Part shown: in pieces, positions 8,744-18,541 of the stretch
How positions within the stretch are numbered: the first letter of the stretch is position 1
Layout of the letters: each line of letters opens with the position of its first letter
Source of the DNA: an uncultured Opitutia bacterium
GTDB taxonomy: Bacteria; Verrucomicrobiota; Verrucomicrobiia; Opitutales; UBA953
Direction of reading: 5' to 3'
Assembly (NCBI GenBank): GCA_903850885.1
Contig: CAINMU010000131.1
Location: 1-61,711 of the forward strand
DNA: 61,711 nt
Position numbers and translations under genes: made by a program
The notes under the pieces: model-generated
Told to the model about the DNA's origin: nothing
Seen by the model: the letters and a program-made list of their open reading frames with translations, nothing else
Databases searched by the model: none

Positions 8744-10036
8744 TCAGGCGTAAAGGCGGTGCACTGACGTACGCGCGCGAAACGATTCGGCGTCGGCATT
8801 CCATTGCGCCATCCAGCGCCCGAGATCGACCTTGCCACCCCGCAGGCGTAATTCTTCGAAGAAGGCTTCGCTCCCGACGTGCTTGATGAACAGATCGCGT
8901 TCGGTCTTCGAGACGCGCGCAAAGGGATTATTCAAATCCCAAAGTGCCGCCTGCTGCATCATGTGCAGTGATATAGCAGTCGGCCGCAACTTGCCCCAAT
9001 CGTTCACGGCCAGATAGACTCCCTGCGACCCGTCGGGCATCACTTTAGGTTCAAGGGTCAACCCGGGCACCTTATTGCCTAAAGTCGTGACCAGATCGGC
9101 GGCATGGCGGCGGGCATATTTGATGAACCGGAAGTGCATCTGATCCCCGAATGAGTGGCTGAAATCACCGACGATGCAGCCGAGGCCGACCATCGCATAA
9201 CCCAAGGCGGCTTGGGCGGTGGGGATGCGCGGGGAAGTTGGCGTCCAATTTAATCCCGTAAGATTCCAGGTCATCGAGCGGCGCCAACCGCGCATCGTAA
9301 TGACTTCCAGAATTCCCCAGCGGCGGTGGGCATCATCGATTTCCAAGATGCCTGGAGTAGCTACGGCCCACTTGGCAATCTCTCCAATAGTCAACCCGTG
9401 CACATAAGGTGTCTCGTAAGCACCGACATAACTCTTCCATTTGCGGTCGAGGAAAGGGCCATCAACTTTTTCTCCACCCAACGGGTTGGGCCGGTCGAGC
9501 ACAATGACGCGGATCGGCCGGTCCAGCGCGAAGCACGCTTCGATGACGTAGCGCATGCAACTGATATAAGTATACGAGCGCGACCCGACGTCTTGGAAAT
9601 CGATTACGATAGCATCCAGCCCTTCGAGCATTTCCGGTGTCGGCCGGCGCGTGGCGCCGTATAGAGAGTAAATCGGTAAGCCCGTCCGGGTATCCTTGGC
9701 ATTCTTCACGACGACTTCGGCGGCGGCGTTGCCGTCAATGCCGTGCTCGGGGCCGAATAATTTCGTCAAGCGAACACCAGGGGCACGGGCCAGAACATCG
9801 ACTGTGCGGACGCCATTACCATTCACGCCGGCGCGGTGGGTCACCAAACCGCAACGGACGCCGCGGAGGGAGGCAAAACCGTCCGCCTCCAGGGCATCGA
9901 TGCCGAGCTGGACGCGTCCGCCAGAGATCACGGGATTATTATTCGTCGGTGCAATCGGGCCGGCGGCGCAGCCGGGAATCAAAGCGGCACCCATTGTGCT
10001 CAAGGCGGTCAGGTGAAGAAACTCTCGACGATCCAT
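8744..10036 (-). CDS. namZ: Exo-beta-N-acetylmuramidase NamZ family (DUF1343), exported lipoprotein
   Basis: The 430-aa protein begins MDRREFLHLTALSTMGAAL, a twin-arginine-like start, and has a lipobox ending IPGC, so it is probably a membrane-anchored periplasmic lipoprotein. The body matches DUF1343, shown in other bacteria to be an exo-acting N-acetylmuramidase (NamZ, CAZy GH171) that releases MurNAc from peptidoglycan fragments. Family stretches are LFGPEHGIDG, VIDFQDVGSRSYTY, VLDRPNPLGGEKVDGP and LGYAMVGLGC. The start at 10036 places the RR motif at the N-terminus; an in-frame start lies 7 codons upstream. Neighbours are purine genes, so no muropeptide operon is evident. Confidence 0.8.
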   Translation of the reverse strand: MDRREFLHLTALSTMGAALIPGCAAGPIAPTNNNPVISGGRVQLGIDALEADGFASLRGVRCGLVTHRAGVNGNGVRTVDVLARAPGVRLTKLFGPEHGIDGNAAAEVVVKNAKDTRTGLPIYSLYGATRRPTPEMLEGLDAIVIDFQDVGSRSYTYISCMRYVIEACFALDRPIRVIVLDRPNPLGGEKVDGPFLDRKWKSYVGAYETPYVHGLTIGEIAKWAVATPGILEIDDAHRRWGILEVITMRGWRRSMTWNLTGLNWTPTSPRIPTAQAALGYAMVGLGCIVGDFSHSFGDQMHFRFIKYARRHAADLVTTLGNKVPGLTLEPKVMPDGSQGVYLAVNDWGKLRPTAISLHMMQQAALWDLNNPFARVSKTERDLFIKHVGSEAFFEELRLRGGKVDLGRWMAQWNADAESFRARTSVHRLYA

Positions 10037-10167
10037 AAGATAAGTAAGGCGACCCACTCTCTATACTTTCCTGCCAGGTTCAAAGGTAGATTTATGATTT
10101 CGTTGGCCCGGCCGCCGCGTTTGGAAAATCCATTTGCAGCCTAAGCCCCAGCCGACACCTTGCTGAC

Positions 10168-10749
10168 ATGCGCGTTGCCCTTCTTGGCTCTGGTCGCGGC
10201 TCTAATGCCGAAGCCGTCCTTCGCGCCCAAGCGGAGGGCCGGCTGGGTCAGGCCAAAGTCGTGGGCATCTATTGCGACAACCCCAGCGCCAAGATGCTGG
10301 AGCTCGGACCAAGGTTTGGCGTCCCGGCCCAATTCCTCGATACCGGCTCTTTTAAAACAAAATTCTCCCCTGAACGAGAGCAAGCCTGGGCCGAGGCTTT
10401 AATCGCGGCTCGCGTCGATTTGGTTGTTCTCGCGGGCTTCATGCGTGTCATCAAGGCCCCTCTCCTTGAGGCCTTCGCAGGCCGGATTATCAATCTGCAC
10501 CCCAGCCTGCTTCCGGCCTTCCCCGGACTGGACGCTATCGGCCAAGCCTGGACTGCCGGCGTTAATGAGAGCGGCTGTACGGTCCATTGGGTCAATGCCG
10601 ACATCGACGGAGGCGCGCAGCTCGGTCAAAGTCGAGTAAGCCGGGAGCTTGGTGATACTCTCGAAAGTTTTTCCAAAAAAATCCACGCCGCGGAGCATGC
10701 GCTTCTACCAGCGGTGATTGCCCAGTTAAGCCAGACCCTGTCCCGATGA
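10168..10749 (+). CDS. purN: Phosphoribosylglycinamide formyltransferase
   Basis: Transfers a formyl group from 10-formyltetrahydrofolate to GAR, the third step of purine synthesis. At 193 aa it has the usual PurN length. Motifs seen are the phosphate loop LLGSGRGSNAEA, the active-site INLHPSLLPAFPG with Asn and His, and the VHWVNADIDGGAQLGQ segment with the catalytic Asp (family: HxVxxxxDxGxxI). It overlaps prmA by four bases (ATGA). It fits with purF, purK and purE in the same 7 kb, though these are not in one operon. Confidence 0.93.
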   Translation: MRVALLGSGRGSNAEAVLRAQAEGRLGQAKVVGIYCDNPSAKMLELGPRFGVPAQFLDTGSFKTKFSPEREQAWAEALIAARVDLVVLAGFMRVIKAPLLEAFAGRIINLHPSLLPAFPGLDAIGQAWTAGVNESGCTVHWVNADIDGGAQLGQSRVSRELGDTLESFSKKIHAAEHALLPAVIAQLSQTLSR

Positions 10750-11633
10750 TTGAACTTCGCTCCCCCATCCATGAGGATATGGTACAGCCGTTGGAGGATC
10801 ATTTCTGCGAATTAACGCGGTCGTCTTGGATGCTTTTCCATGAAGGCCCGGGGAAACCGCATTTTGTCATGGGTTATTTCGAAACCAAAGCCGAAGCCGA
10901 CGAGGCTTGGGTCGGCCTGCGCAAGGCATTCAAGAAACTCCCGGAGAATTACGAAGAAACCGTTCTCGCCGACAAGGACTGGAAGGAAGCCTACAAAGAA
11001 CATCTCAAGCCTTGGGATTATGGTCGGCTGCACTGGGTGCCCGCCTGGATGCGCGGACAATATACCGTGCCAGCCGGCGCGGCCGTCATCTGGTTTGACG
11101 CGGGCTTAGCGTTTGGGACCGGAGATCATCCCACGACTCGCCTGTGCGCGATTCGGCTCATGGATTTTCTTGAATCCCATGCCGCCGCCAAAGTATCCGT
11201 GACCGATGCAGGATGCGGATCTGGCATCCTCGCTCTTTCCGCCGCCAAGCTTGGCTGCGGTCGCATCGCTGGGTTTGATCGCGACCCAGAATCCGTGCGC
11301 GTGAGCGTAGCCAATCGCAAAGACAACGGTATCGTCGATGATGCCGTCTCTTTCCATCATGCCGGCTTAGAAGAAGGCTTTAAACTTACCGGCCAAGCGG
11401 ATGTCGTCTTGGCGAACATCATCAGCGACGTCCTCTGCATCTATGCCGATAACCTCATCGCTTCGGTCAGTCCCGGCGGCGTCCTTGCATTGAGCGGCAT
11501 CTTAGCTAAGGAACAAGCGGCGGTGCGCGCGCACTTTGAGGCCAAAGGTCGCGAGGCCTGGGGTGAGGGTGTGAAATCTGACGGGCGCATCATGGGCGAA
11601 TGGAGCGACGTCGCCTTATTCCGTCCGCTCTGA
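10746..11633 (+). CDS. prmA: Ribosomal protein L11 methyltransferase
   Basis: A SAM-dependent enzyme that trimethylates ribosomal protein L11. The N-terminal substrate-recognition domain is followed by the signature AFGTGDHPTTRLC, SAM motif I (VTDAGCGSGILALSAAKLG), a FDRDPESV acidic loop and VVLANIISDVL. At 295 aa the length is typical. Its ATG overlaps the purN stop, implying translational coupling. Methylation of L11 is generally dispensable in bacteria, so the coupling to purN may be incidental. Confidence 0.92.
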   Translation: MIELRSPIHEDMVQPLEDHFCELTRSSWMLFHEGPGKPHFVMGYFETKAEADEAWVGLRKAFKKLPENYEETVLADKDWKEAYKEHLKPWDYGRLHWVPAWMRGQYTVPAGAAVIWFDAGLAFGTGDHPTTRLCAIRLMDFLESHAAAKVSVTDAGCGSGILALSAAKLGCGRIAGFDRDPESVRVSVANRKDNGIVDDAVSFHHAGLEEGFKLTGQADVVLANIISDVLCIYADNLIASVSPGGVLALSGILAKEQAAVRAHFEAKGREAWGEGVKSDGRIMGEWSDVALFRPL

Positions 11634-11673
11634 GGCGTTTGCCATCACTGTTCTTCCCTCTTCTCTCTACGTC

Positions 11674-12126
11674 ATGAATGCTGCCACCGCCCAAAGAATC
11701 CGCTACGCTCGCTTAATCGCTCTGCTCTTCGGCGTCCTTTGCCTAGGACTCGGAATCAATGAGCTAGTGGGTGGCATCACCCTCGGTCCGCTCCATATTG
11801 CACCTCGATGGAATCCAGCGGCAGTGACCTTTCCAGTCGCGCTCCGCGTCGAGTCTTGGTTCTTGGTCGCTTACGCCGGCCTGTTGTTTCTTCCTTGGCG
11901 TGCCATCGCCGACCGCAAAACCTGGAATATTTTATTCGCCATTCTTTGCGTCACCTCGGTGATTTTCGCCTTCGCGATGATCAGCGAAGTGATGGCTAAG
12001 AATTACATAGCGCAGGACGCTCACATGAAGGCTAAAATTCCCGTCTTCCAAGCCATCCTGTTATTCCTCAGCTTGGGTCAAATTCCGCTCGAGCTCTTCA
12101 GCCGTAAGCCCGAGTTGCTCGACTAA
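11674..12126 (+). CDS. Small integral membrane protein, unknown function
   Basis: A 150-aa protein with four hydrophobic segments (about residues 11-32, 52-78, 85-106 and 125-140) and a Arg/Tyr-rich cytoplasmic start. No motif or family is recognised. It follows prmA by 40 bases on the same strand and converges on purK, with adjacent stop codons and no space for a terminator. The topology is a prediction by eye. Confidence 0.7.
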   Translation: MNAATAQRIRYARLIALLFGVLCLGLGINELVGGITLGPLHIAPRWNPAAVTFPVALRVESWFLVAYAGLLFLPWRAIADRKTWNILFAILCVTSVIFAFAMISEVMAKNYIAQDAHMKAKIPVFQAILLFLSLGQIPLELFSRKPELLD

Positions 12127-13260
12127 TCAAAGCGCGGCGTGCAGGGCCTCGGCTCGGCGAATCGCTTCTTCGAGCGTCGATGCCGTAACGGTGATATGAC
12201 CCATCTTGCGGCCCGGGGCAGCCTTGCCCTTGTCATAAAGATGCAGTTTTGCGGAAGGATCGGACAGTACCTTAGTCCAGTCGGGCTCCTGTCCGCCGCG
12301 CCAGAGATCACCAAGCAGGTTCACCATCGCGGAAGGAGCGAGTGGCTTGGTCCCACCGAGCGGTAGGCCGCACACCGCCCGGATATGTTGTTCAAACTGG
12401 CTCGTTTGATGGGCATCGAAAGTCTGGTGTCCGCTATTGTGCGGGCGGGGGGCTAGTTCATTCACGATGATCCGGCCGTCCTTCACGAACATCTCCACGG
12501 CGAGAAGCCCGACGTGATTAATTTTTTCGGCGATACTCACGGCCAAGGCTTTGGCTTCGTTGCTCGTGCTTTCGCTGACGCGGGCGGGAGAAATCGATAG
12601 GTGTAATATATGATTGCGATGGATGTTCTCCGCGGGGTCGTAGACGGCGGTACGACCATCGACCGTGCGGGCGACGAGCACCGAAATCTCCATCTGAAAA
12701 GGGACCCACGCTTCGAGGACGCCGACCGTCGCGCCGATTTTTTCCCAGGCGGCGGCGAGGTCCGCCTCGGCCGTCGGCAGCTTGACCTGACCTTTGCCAT
12801 CGTAGCCAAAATCAGCTGTTTTCAACACGCACGGGAACCCGACGGTCTTCACCCCGGCCTGAAGCTCGGCGAGCGAGGACACCACGGCGAAGTTCGCGCA
12901 AGGGATGCCCGAGGCGCGGAGGAATTCCTTTTCCCGACGACGATTTTGGCAAATCGCCAGCACGTTAGCGGAGGGATGGCACGGAACTGATTTGGAAATA
13001 AACTCGACGGTCGCCGGCGGAATATTTTCAAATTCCAAAGTGACTCGTCCGCAACCCGCTGCAAAATGCTGGAGCGCGGCGATATCGTTCCATTCTGCTG
13101 TGATATGCTCATCCGCTACGCCGGCGGCACAAGCACTCGCCGACGGGTCAAAAGTACGGACCTTATAACCCAGACGACGGGCGGCCAAGGCGGACATGCG
13201 GCCGAGCTGGCCGCCGCCTAAAATCCCCACCGTTCCGCCGGGCAATAATGGCCGCTCCAT
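12127..13260 (-). CDS. purK: N5-carboxyaminoimidazole ribonucleotide synthase
   Basis: An ATP-grasp enzyme that converts AIR, bicarbonate and ATP to N5-CAIR in purine synthesis. The 377-aa protein begins with the family signature LGGGQLGRMSALAARRLG. It carries the ATP-grasp stretch FPCVLKTADFGYDGKGQVK and ends with the EMFVKDGRIIVNELAPRPHNSGH metal-binding core, of which the Asn-Glu pair and PRPHNSGH are diagnostic. PurE lies four bases upstream on the same strand. The two supply consecutive activities and are clearly one operon. Confidence 0.95.
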   Translation of the reverse strand: MERPLLPGGTVGILGGGQLGRMSALAARRLGYKVRTFDPSASACAAGVADEHITAEWNDIAALQHFAAGCGRVTLEFENIPPATVEFISKSVPCHPSANVLAICQNRRREKEFLRASGIPCANFAVVSSLAELQAGVKTVGFPCVLKTADFGYDGKGQVKLPTAEADLAAAWEKIGATVGVLEAWVPFQMEISVLVARTVDGRTAVYDPAENIHRNHILHLSISPARVSESTSNEAKALAVSIAEKINHVGLLAVEMFVKDGRIIVNELAPRPHNSGHQTFDAHQTSQFEQHIRAVCGLPLGGTKPLAPSAMVNLLGDLWRGGQEPDWTKVLSDPSAKLHLYDKGKAAPGRKMGHITVTASTLEEAIRRAEALHAAL

Positions 13261-13263
13261 GGC

Positions 13264-13788
13264 TTAGCGTTTCTGAGCACCCTTTTTCCCGGGCTGCGGA
13301 TTAGCCAAGACCGCTTTAGTTTGTTCGGCGCGATAATGGTCGAGCTTCACGGCGATCTTCAAATCGGATAGGGCTAAGATGGCGGCGGCACCCAGGGCGG
13401 CGTTAATCGCACCCGCACGACCGATGGCGAAAGTGTGCACCGGCACCCCGGCGGGCATCTGGACGATGGAAAGCAAGGAATCGATACCATCCAAGGATTT
13501 GGTCTGCACGGGTACGCCTAAGACGGGCAGAGAAGTCATCGCGGCAACCATGCCAGGCAAATGGGCGGCGCCACCGGCGCCGGCGATGATGACCTTTAGT
13601 CCCCGACGACGGGCGGCCAGAGCGTAATCTTTCAACTTTATCGGCGTCCGATGGGCGCTGACCACTTCAGCTTCAAAGGGAATCCCGAGGCGCTTGAGCG
13701 TGTCGGCAGTGTTGACCATCGTCTCCCAGTCAGACTGCGAACCCATGATAATGCCCACCTGCGGGCTGGGAGATGATGAGCGAGCCAT
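13264..13788 (-). CDS. purE: N5-carboxyaminoimidazole ribonucleotide mutase
   Basis: Moves the carboxylate of N5-CAIR to C4, giving CAIR. It shows the class I PurE core: [13 protein letters not shown], the VVSAHRTP active-site loop with its catalytic His, [14 protein letters not shown] and the [18 protein letters not shown] loop. A lysine-rich tail follows. The frame is open to 13815, but the ATG at 13788 (174 aa) places the start nearer the conserved strand. Four bases separate it from purK. Confidence 0.93.
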   Translation of the reverse strand: MARSSSPSPQVGIIMGSQSDWETMVNTADTLKRLGIPFEAEVVSAHRTPIKLKDYALAARRRGLKVIIAGAGGAAHLPGMVAAMTSLPVLGVPVQTKSLDGIDSLLSIVQMPAGVPVHTFAIGRAGAINAALGAAAILALSDLKIAVKLDHYRAEQTKAVLANPQPGKKGAQKR

Positions 13789-13838
13789 GGCTTTAGCGTG
13801 CAACTCTCGGCTCATCTGTGAAGCCCGAACCTTAAAAT

Positions 13839-15740
13839 CTATTCGGTGTAGGGTACGTATTCGGGGACGAGTGCCTTTATCCCCTGCTTACAAGCATTAC
13901 GGTCTTGGTCTAATAACCGCTGCACCCCGTCAACCACCTTGGCGAGATGGGCATACGATGGGGGCGGGGTGACAAATCGATAAACCCGCGGGTGGGACGT
14001 TGGCTGATAGGCCTCACCCTCATGATGGAGCTCCTCCACTAATTTTTCGCCAGGTCGGAGGCCGACAATCTTAATCTCAATATCGACCCCTGGGCGGAAC
14101 CCACTGAGCTCAATCAATTGCTTGGCCACATCGATAATTTTTAATGGCTTACCCATTTCCAAGACGAGAATCTCGCCGCTTTGCCCTAAGGTCGCAGATT
14201 GCAAGACCAGCCCGACTGCCTCTGGGATGGTCATGAAATAGCGCTGCACGTCGGGATGCGTCAAAGTCACGGGCCCGCCCGCCATGATTTGCTTTTTAAA
14301 TAATGGGATAACCGATCCGGAAGAGCCGAGGACATTGCCGAAGCGGACGGCGCAAAATTTTGTGCGGTTCCCCGGGCGGGCCTGCATCGCTTGCACGATC
14401 ATTTCCGCCAAACGTTTCGTCGCGCCCATCACGTTGGTGGGGTTAACGGCTTTATCCGAAGAAATCAGGACGAACTGCTCCGCATTAAATTCTGAGGCCA
14501 GTGTCGCGACCATGGCAGTGCCGAGCGCGTTATTCTTCAGGGCCTCACCCGGCTGAGATTCCATCATAGGCACATGCTTGTGGGCGGCGGCGTGTAAGAC
14601 TAAAGCGGGACAATAACGCTGAAAAATTTCCCGCATCCTGGAAGCGTCGGTCACATCCCCGATGAGCGGCGTGATGATTGCGCCTTGCCCCTTCTCGATA
14701 AGTTCTTGCTCGATCTGGAAAAGCAGAACCTCGCATTGTTCGACCAGAATCAGGCGGGCGGCCCCACGGGTGGCAATCTGGTGGCAGATTTCTCGACCAA
14801 TACTGCCGCCAGCCCCGGTCACTAAAACTGTCCGACCAGTAATCATCGCAGCAATCGCATTATTATCCAGGACGGCGGGTTCTCGGCCCAATAAGTCTTC
14901 AACGGAGACCGGCCGGAGGTCGGTGGCTCTTACTTTCCCGCCCGCCAGTTCCGTCAGCGACGGTACCGTCAGGACGCGTAAATTGTTGGCCGCTGCCAGC
15001 GTGCTAATCTCCCGGATTCGCTTCGCGCTGGTCATCGGTAACGCCAAAATAATTTCGCTTACTCCAAATTTTTCGTTTATTTTTGAGATCAACTCAGGGG
15101 CGCCGACCACTCTGATGCCATGGATATCCAGGCCGTGCTTTCGGATATTATCATCAAGGAAACAAACCGGCAAAAGACCGTGCCCGCGACGGGCTAAGAG
15201 ATTCGCCACTAATTCCTCGCCCGCCTGACCCGCCCCGATAATCGCGACCCGCTCAACGATGCCGCGCGTTTCGCTATCTTTCCCCCAAAAACGTTCGCGT
15301 AAAGTCCGGATAACGACCCGGAAGCCGACAAAAATGACTAGTGAAAGATTGAAGTCGGTGAGAATCACACCCCGCGGGATTTTAAGTGCACCATAGGGGT
15401 CGGCGTCCCCAATGAAGGAGGAAGCGAGGAACATGACGATCGAAGTGACGAAGAGCACGAGGACGAGCCGGAGCGCATCAGGGAGGCGGAAATAGTAAAA
15501 GACCCCGCGAAATTGCCCTATCAGGAATAGGGCGATTACTTTAAGGGGGACGATCCATAACAAAGCCAGCGGTCGTTGGTGATTGAGGAATTGATCGGCG
15601 GTCTGGGCATCAATCAAATTCCCTACGATAAAGCCGCCGAAGCGGAATTCGTAGGCAAACCATAAGCAAAGGGCCGCGAGGACTCCGTAGATTACAGAAT
15701 AGAAGCTAACTCTCTGAAGGGGACTGACGGGCGTCGGCAT
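13839..15740 (-). CDS. Membrane-bound nucleotide-sugar 4,6-dehydratase (CapD/WbpM type)
   Basis: The 633-aa protein has four N-terminal membrane segments, a first nucleotide-binding domain ([15 protein letters not shown]) and a C-terminal SDR domain starting at [18 protein letters not shown]. The SDR domain continues with [27 protein letters not shown] (catalytic region) and [12 protein letters not shown]. This is the architecture of WbpM/PglF/CapD enzymes, which convert UDP-GlcNAc to a 4-keto-6-deoxy sugar for surface polysaccharides or glycans. No glycosyltransferase cluster surrounds it. The AT-rich 90 bases upstream probably carry its promoter. Confidence 0.9.
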   Translation of the reverse strand: MPTPVSPLQRVSFYSVIYGVLAALCLWFAYEFRFGGFIVGNLIDAQTADQFLNHQRPLALLWIVPLKVIALFLIGQFRGVFYYFRLPDALRLVLVLFVTSIVMFLASSFIGDADPYGALKIPRGVILTDFNLSLVIFVGFRVVIRTLRERFWGKDSETRGIVERVAIIGAGQAGEELVANLLARRGHGLLPVCFLDDNIRKHGLDIHGIRVVGAPELISKINEKFGVSEIILALPMTSAKRIREISTLAAANNLRVLTVPSLTELAGGKVRATDLRPVSVEDLLGREPAVLDNNAIAAMITGRTVLVTGAGGSIGREICHQIATRGAARLILVEQCEVLLFQIEQELIEKGQGAIITPLIGDVTDASRMREIFQRYCPALVLHAAAHKHVPMMESQPGEALKNNALGTAMVATLASEFNAEQFVLISSDKAVNPTNVMGATKRLAEMIVQAMQARPGNRTKFCAVRFGNVLGSSGSVIPLFKKQIMAGGPVTLTHPDVQRYFMTIPEAVGLVLQSATLGQSGEILVLEMGKPLKIIDVAKQLIELSGFRPGVDIEIKIVGLRPGEKLVEELHHEGEAYQPTSHPRVYRFVTPPPSYAHLAKVVDGVQRLLDQDRNACKQGIKALVPEYVPYTE

Positions 15741-15830
15741 AAATGATGATTAATCACTCAAAGTTATTTTTATCTATAATATAGTCAAACCAACACCCCG
15801 CATTAACCCATGGGCATTCTTGAGACATTC

Positions 15831-17597
15831 TTAATCTATGATAATGCGAAAGCCCAGGGTCCTTCTTTTCTCTCTCTTATTGACGCTCCTTACAACCAGC
15901 CCGGGCGCGGCGGGAGAAGTCACGCTACCCCCGACGACCTGACCAAGCCCGCCGGCGGTTTCGGTGTCTGTCCATTCTTCGACATTTCCCAAAATATCGT
16001 AAATTCCTAAGGCGTTAGGCTGCGAGGTGGCTACGGGGCGCGTATTCACCCCATCGGTATTCTCAAACGTCCAGGCCTGATTCCCGGCCGGGAGTTTGCT
16101 GACGTCGCCGGCGGCCGCACGGAATTCCTCCAAGGTTGGCAGCCTCACGTTAGAGCCCAAAGCCCAGCCCAACTTCTGGCAAAACTTTTGGGCATCTTCA
16201 TAAGAGACGGACTCGACGGGATTAGTTTCGCGCTGAAGGGCGCTGGGATTGGCGCCCATCAGGGAAGCGTAGAGTCCCTGCGAAACCTCTTGGCGAAAAA
16301 TCTTAGTGCGGGCAAAAGGGGCCGGGAGCGGCACAAGCGATAAGTCGATGGTGGCAAGCAGTGCCCGCAGCGTAGCCTCGCGATTCGCAATAAACTCGAG
16401 CTCTTGCCGCATCGGGTCTTCGGGCAAAAATGCCCCGGTGTTTTCGTCCGCTAACTTCCGGGCGGAGGCTAAGTGGGTCGTCGCGAGCTGAGCGGCTGCA
16501 AGCGCATGTCGCCCTTGAAGTTGTTGATGGAGTTGCTCAACGCCTTGATAGACTGCCATGACCTGGTCGTGGGCCCGGGCGAAATTCATGCGCACGACCA
16601 GCTTGGCCTCGCGCGTCCGGTCGGCGTGGCGGCTTTTGGGGTATTCGATTAAAAGCTGGTTGAAGGCATCGATGGTATCTTTCCACACTCGAGAAGCCGA
16701 CTGCCACTGATTGAGCTTCTCCATTTTTTCGGCCGTCTTGATCTGCTGCTCCACTTCGATCATCATGGTACCAGACAAGGCGGTCTCACGTTTCGCTTCA
16801 AGCAGATCGACTCGCTTGAATTCGGTATCGCGGACATCACGATAGCGTCCGAGAAATTCCGTCTCGCAGTCGATGGCTTGGCTGAATTTATCCGCGGCGA
16901 AGGAAAATTTTCCCGCCACCTCAAGCTCCTCGCCTTCTTTCTCCAGATTGCGGCCTTTCCGCCAGAGCGGCTCGGCCTCCAGGCTACGTAAGCGTGTATC
17001 CAGGCGAGCGATTTTACCGGAGTCGACCAAGCCGGAAAAAAGCCATTTTTTACTAATCTCAATTTCACTTTCCAGGGCGGACCGCAAAAGCTTCATGGCT
17101 TCTTCCGGCTGAGTCTTGGCGATAGCCAAAGCCTTAGCCTCCGCTTGGTTGGCCCGCGTTCTTAATTTCTCGCCACGAATGAGGTGCAGATTTTGCCGCA
17201 ATACTTCGAGTCGGTAATTATCGGCACCCAGGGCCCCACGCGCCGAAACATAATCTTCTTGGGCTTGCAGCGCTTGCTCGAGTAATTTGATGTCCGCTTC
17301 CTCCAAGCTATTCTTGCTCAGGCGGGCCTTGGCAAAAGCGGCTTCGTAATCCAGAGACTGGGTACGCAGCTGGCTAACCTCTTCGGCCGTCAAAATCCCT
17401 TCGGTTTGGCGGGTAAACCGACGATCGCTATACATCAGCCATCCGATCGAGGCACTAAAACCGGCGATAACGAGCACGACTGAGAGGATGCGCGCCCACT
17501 TCCAAAAGGCCAACCGGGTCGCCGATATCGGCTGGGGGACGCGGAGGATTTTACCTCGGATAAAGTCGGACTGAGGATTGGGAGGACGGGTAGACAT
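15831..17597 (-). CDS. Membrane-anchored coiled-coil protein with C-terminal SUMF1-like domain
   Basis: A 588-aa protein with an N-terminal cytoplasmic stretch and one membrane helix (about 34-55). A long charged, helix-rich, coiled-coil-like region follows (about 70-420). The C-terminal domain of about 150 residues shows the formylglycine-generating-enzyme fold: NPVESVSYEDAQKFCQKLG, RLPTLEEFRAAAG, GIYDILGNVEEWTDT and GFRI. The two active-site cysteines near the C-terminus of true sulfatase-modifying enzymes are absent, so it is probably a non-enzymatic binding domain. Orientation implies that the large C-terminal part is outside the cytoplasm. The function is unknown. Confidence 0.75.
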   Translation of the reverse strand: MSTRPPNPQSDFIRGKILRVPQPISATRLAFWKWARILSVVLVIAGFSASIGWLMYSDRRFTRQTEGILTAEEVSQLRTQSLDYEAAFAKARLSKNSLEEADIKLLEQALQAQEDYVSARGALGADNYRLEVLRQNLHLIRGEKLRTRANQAEAKALAIAKTQPEEAMKLLRSALESEIEISKKWLFSGLVDSGKIARLDTRLRSLEAEPLWRKGRNLEKEGEELEVAGKFSFAADKFSQAIDCETEFLGRYRDVRDTEFKRVDLLEAKRETALSGTMMIEVEQQIKTAEKMEKLNQWQSASRVWKDTIDAFNQLLIEYPKSRHADRTREAKLVVRMNFARAHDQVMAVYQGVEQLHQQLQGRHALAAAQLATTHLASARKLADENTGAFLPEDPMRQELEFIANREATLRALLATIDLSLVPLPAPFARTKIFRQEVSQGLYASLMGANPSALQRETNPVESVSYEDAQKFCQKLGWALGSNVRLPTLEEFRAAAGDVSKLPAGNQAWTFENTDGVNTRPVATSQPNALGIYDILGNVEEWTDTETAGGLGQVVGGSVTSPAAPGLVVRSVNKREKRRTLGFRIIID

Positions 17598-17686
17598 GGG
17601 TGCCTGCCTGCTTTATCGCTGGCAGTTTGTTTGCTTTAATAGTTTCATAGGCTGGAACATCAAAGATATACCATCAACCTCGGAAA

Positions 17687-18541
17687 ATGGCACAATTTAA
17701 GCGAATAGCCGTCGTCGGCGCCGGTCTCATCGGCGGCTCCATCCTCTTGGCGGCCTCCCGCCGGAAGCTGGCCGGGTCTTTGGCCTGTTGGTCAAGGTCG
17801 GCCGCCTCCAGGGAAGCATTAAAAAAGTTTGGGGTGGCGGAAGTTTTTGACTCTCCGGCGGATTGCGTCCGCGGCGCTGACTTGGTCGTGGTCACTACCC
17901 CGGTCGATAAGGCCGAAGAAACCTTCCGGGCTATCGCCGCCGGTCTAGATTCAGATGCTTTGGTGACGGATGCGGGGAGCATTAAATTGGCCATCCAATT
18001 GGCCGCCCGACACTTGCCCCCAGCGAATATCTTTGTGGGCGCTCACCCGATGGCAGGGTCAGAGAAAGCCGGGGCGGCCCATGCGGCGGCCACTCTCTTT
18101 GAGGGGAAGGCCTGCTTTATCACCCCGACCGGCCAAGAGCCGCGCGTGGCCGTGGAACGAATCCATGCGTTTTGGCGCGATCTCGGCTCCCACCCCACCG
18201 AAATGGATGCGTCCAAACACGATGAGATTGTCGCAGCCATCAGCCATGTTCCGCATGCTTCAGCGGCCGCCCTCATGCTCGCGGTCGCCAGTTTGCCGGC
18301 CTTTGACCCAATTGCGGCGGGGCAAGGTTTACGGGATGCGACTCGGATTGCCGCCGGCGAAGAAAATCTTTGGGTGGGAATTCTCTTAGCCAACGCCCGT
18401 CATGTCGCGACGGGACTACGCATCACCGAGGAGCGAACCGCTGAATTACGCCGGGCGATCGAAGCCGGCGACGCGGGGGCCCTTCATAAACTCTTAGCTG
18501 AGGCCCGCATCGCCCGTCAGGCGCTTGATCGTTCGCGATGA
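17687..18541 (+). CDS. tyrA: Prephenate dehydrogenase
   Basis: Oxidatively decarboxylates prephenate to 4-hydroxyphenylpyruvate for tyrosine synthesis. The NAD(P)-binding loop AVVGAGLIGGSILLA is at the N-terminus. TTPVDKAEETFRAI, VTDAGSIKL and the active-site GAHPMAGSEKAG follow. The later ISHVPHASAAALM segment carries the conserved His. At 284 aa it lacks chorismate mutase or ACT domains. It overlaps the aroA-cmk start by four bases, so shikimate-pathway enzymes are coupled here. Confidence 0.93.
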   Translation: MAQFKRIAVVGAGLIGGSILLAASRRKLAGSLACWSRSAASREALKKFGVAEVFDSPADCVRGADLVVVTTPVDKAEETFRAIAAGLDSDALVTDAGSIKLAIQLAARHLPPANIFVGAHPMAGSEKAGAAHAAATLFEGKACFITPTGQEPRVAVERIHAFWRDLGSHPTEMDASKHDEIVAAISHVPHASAAALMLAVASLPAFDPIAAGQGLRDATRIAAGEENLWVGILLANARHVATGLRITEERTAELRRAIEAGDAGALHKLLAEARIARQALDRSR

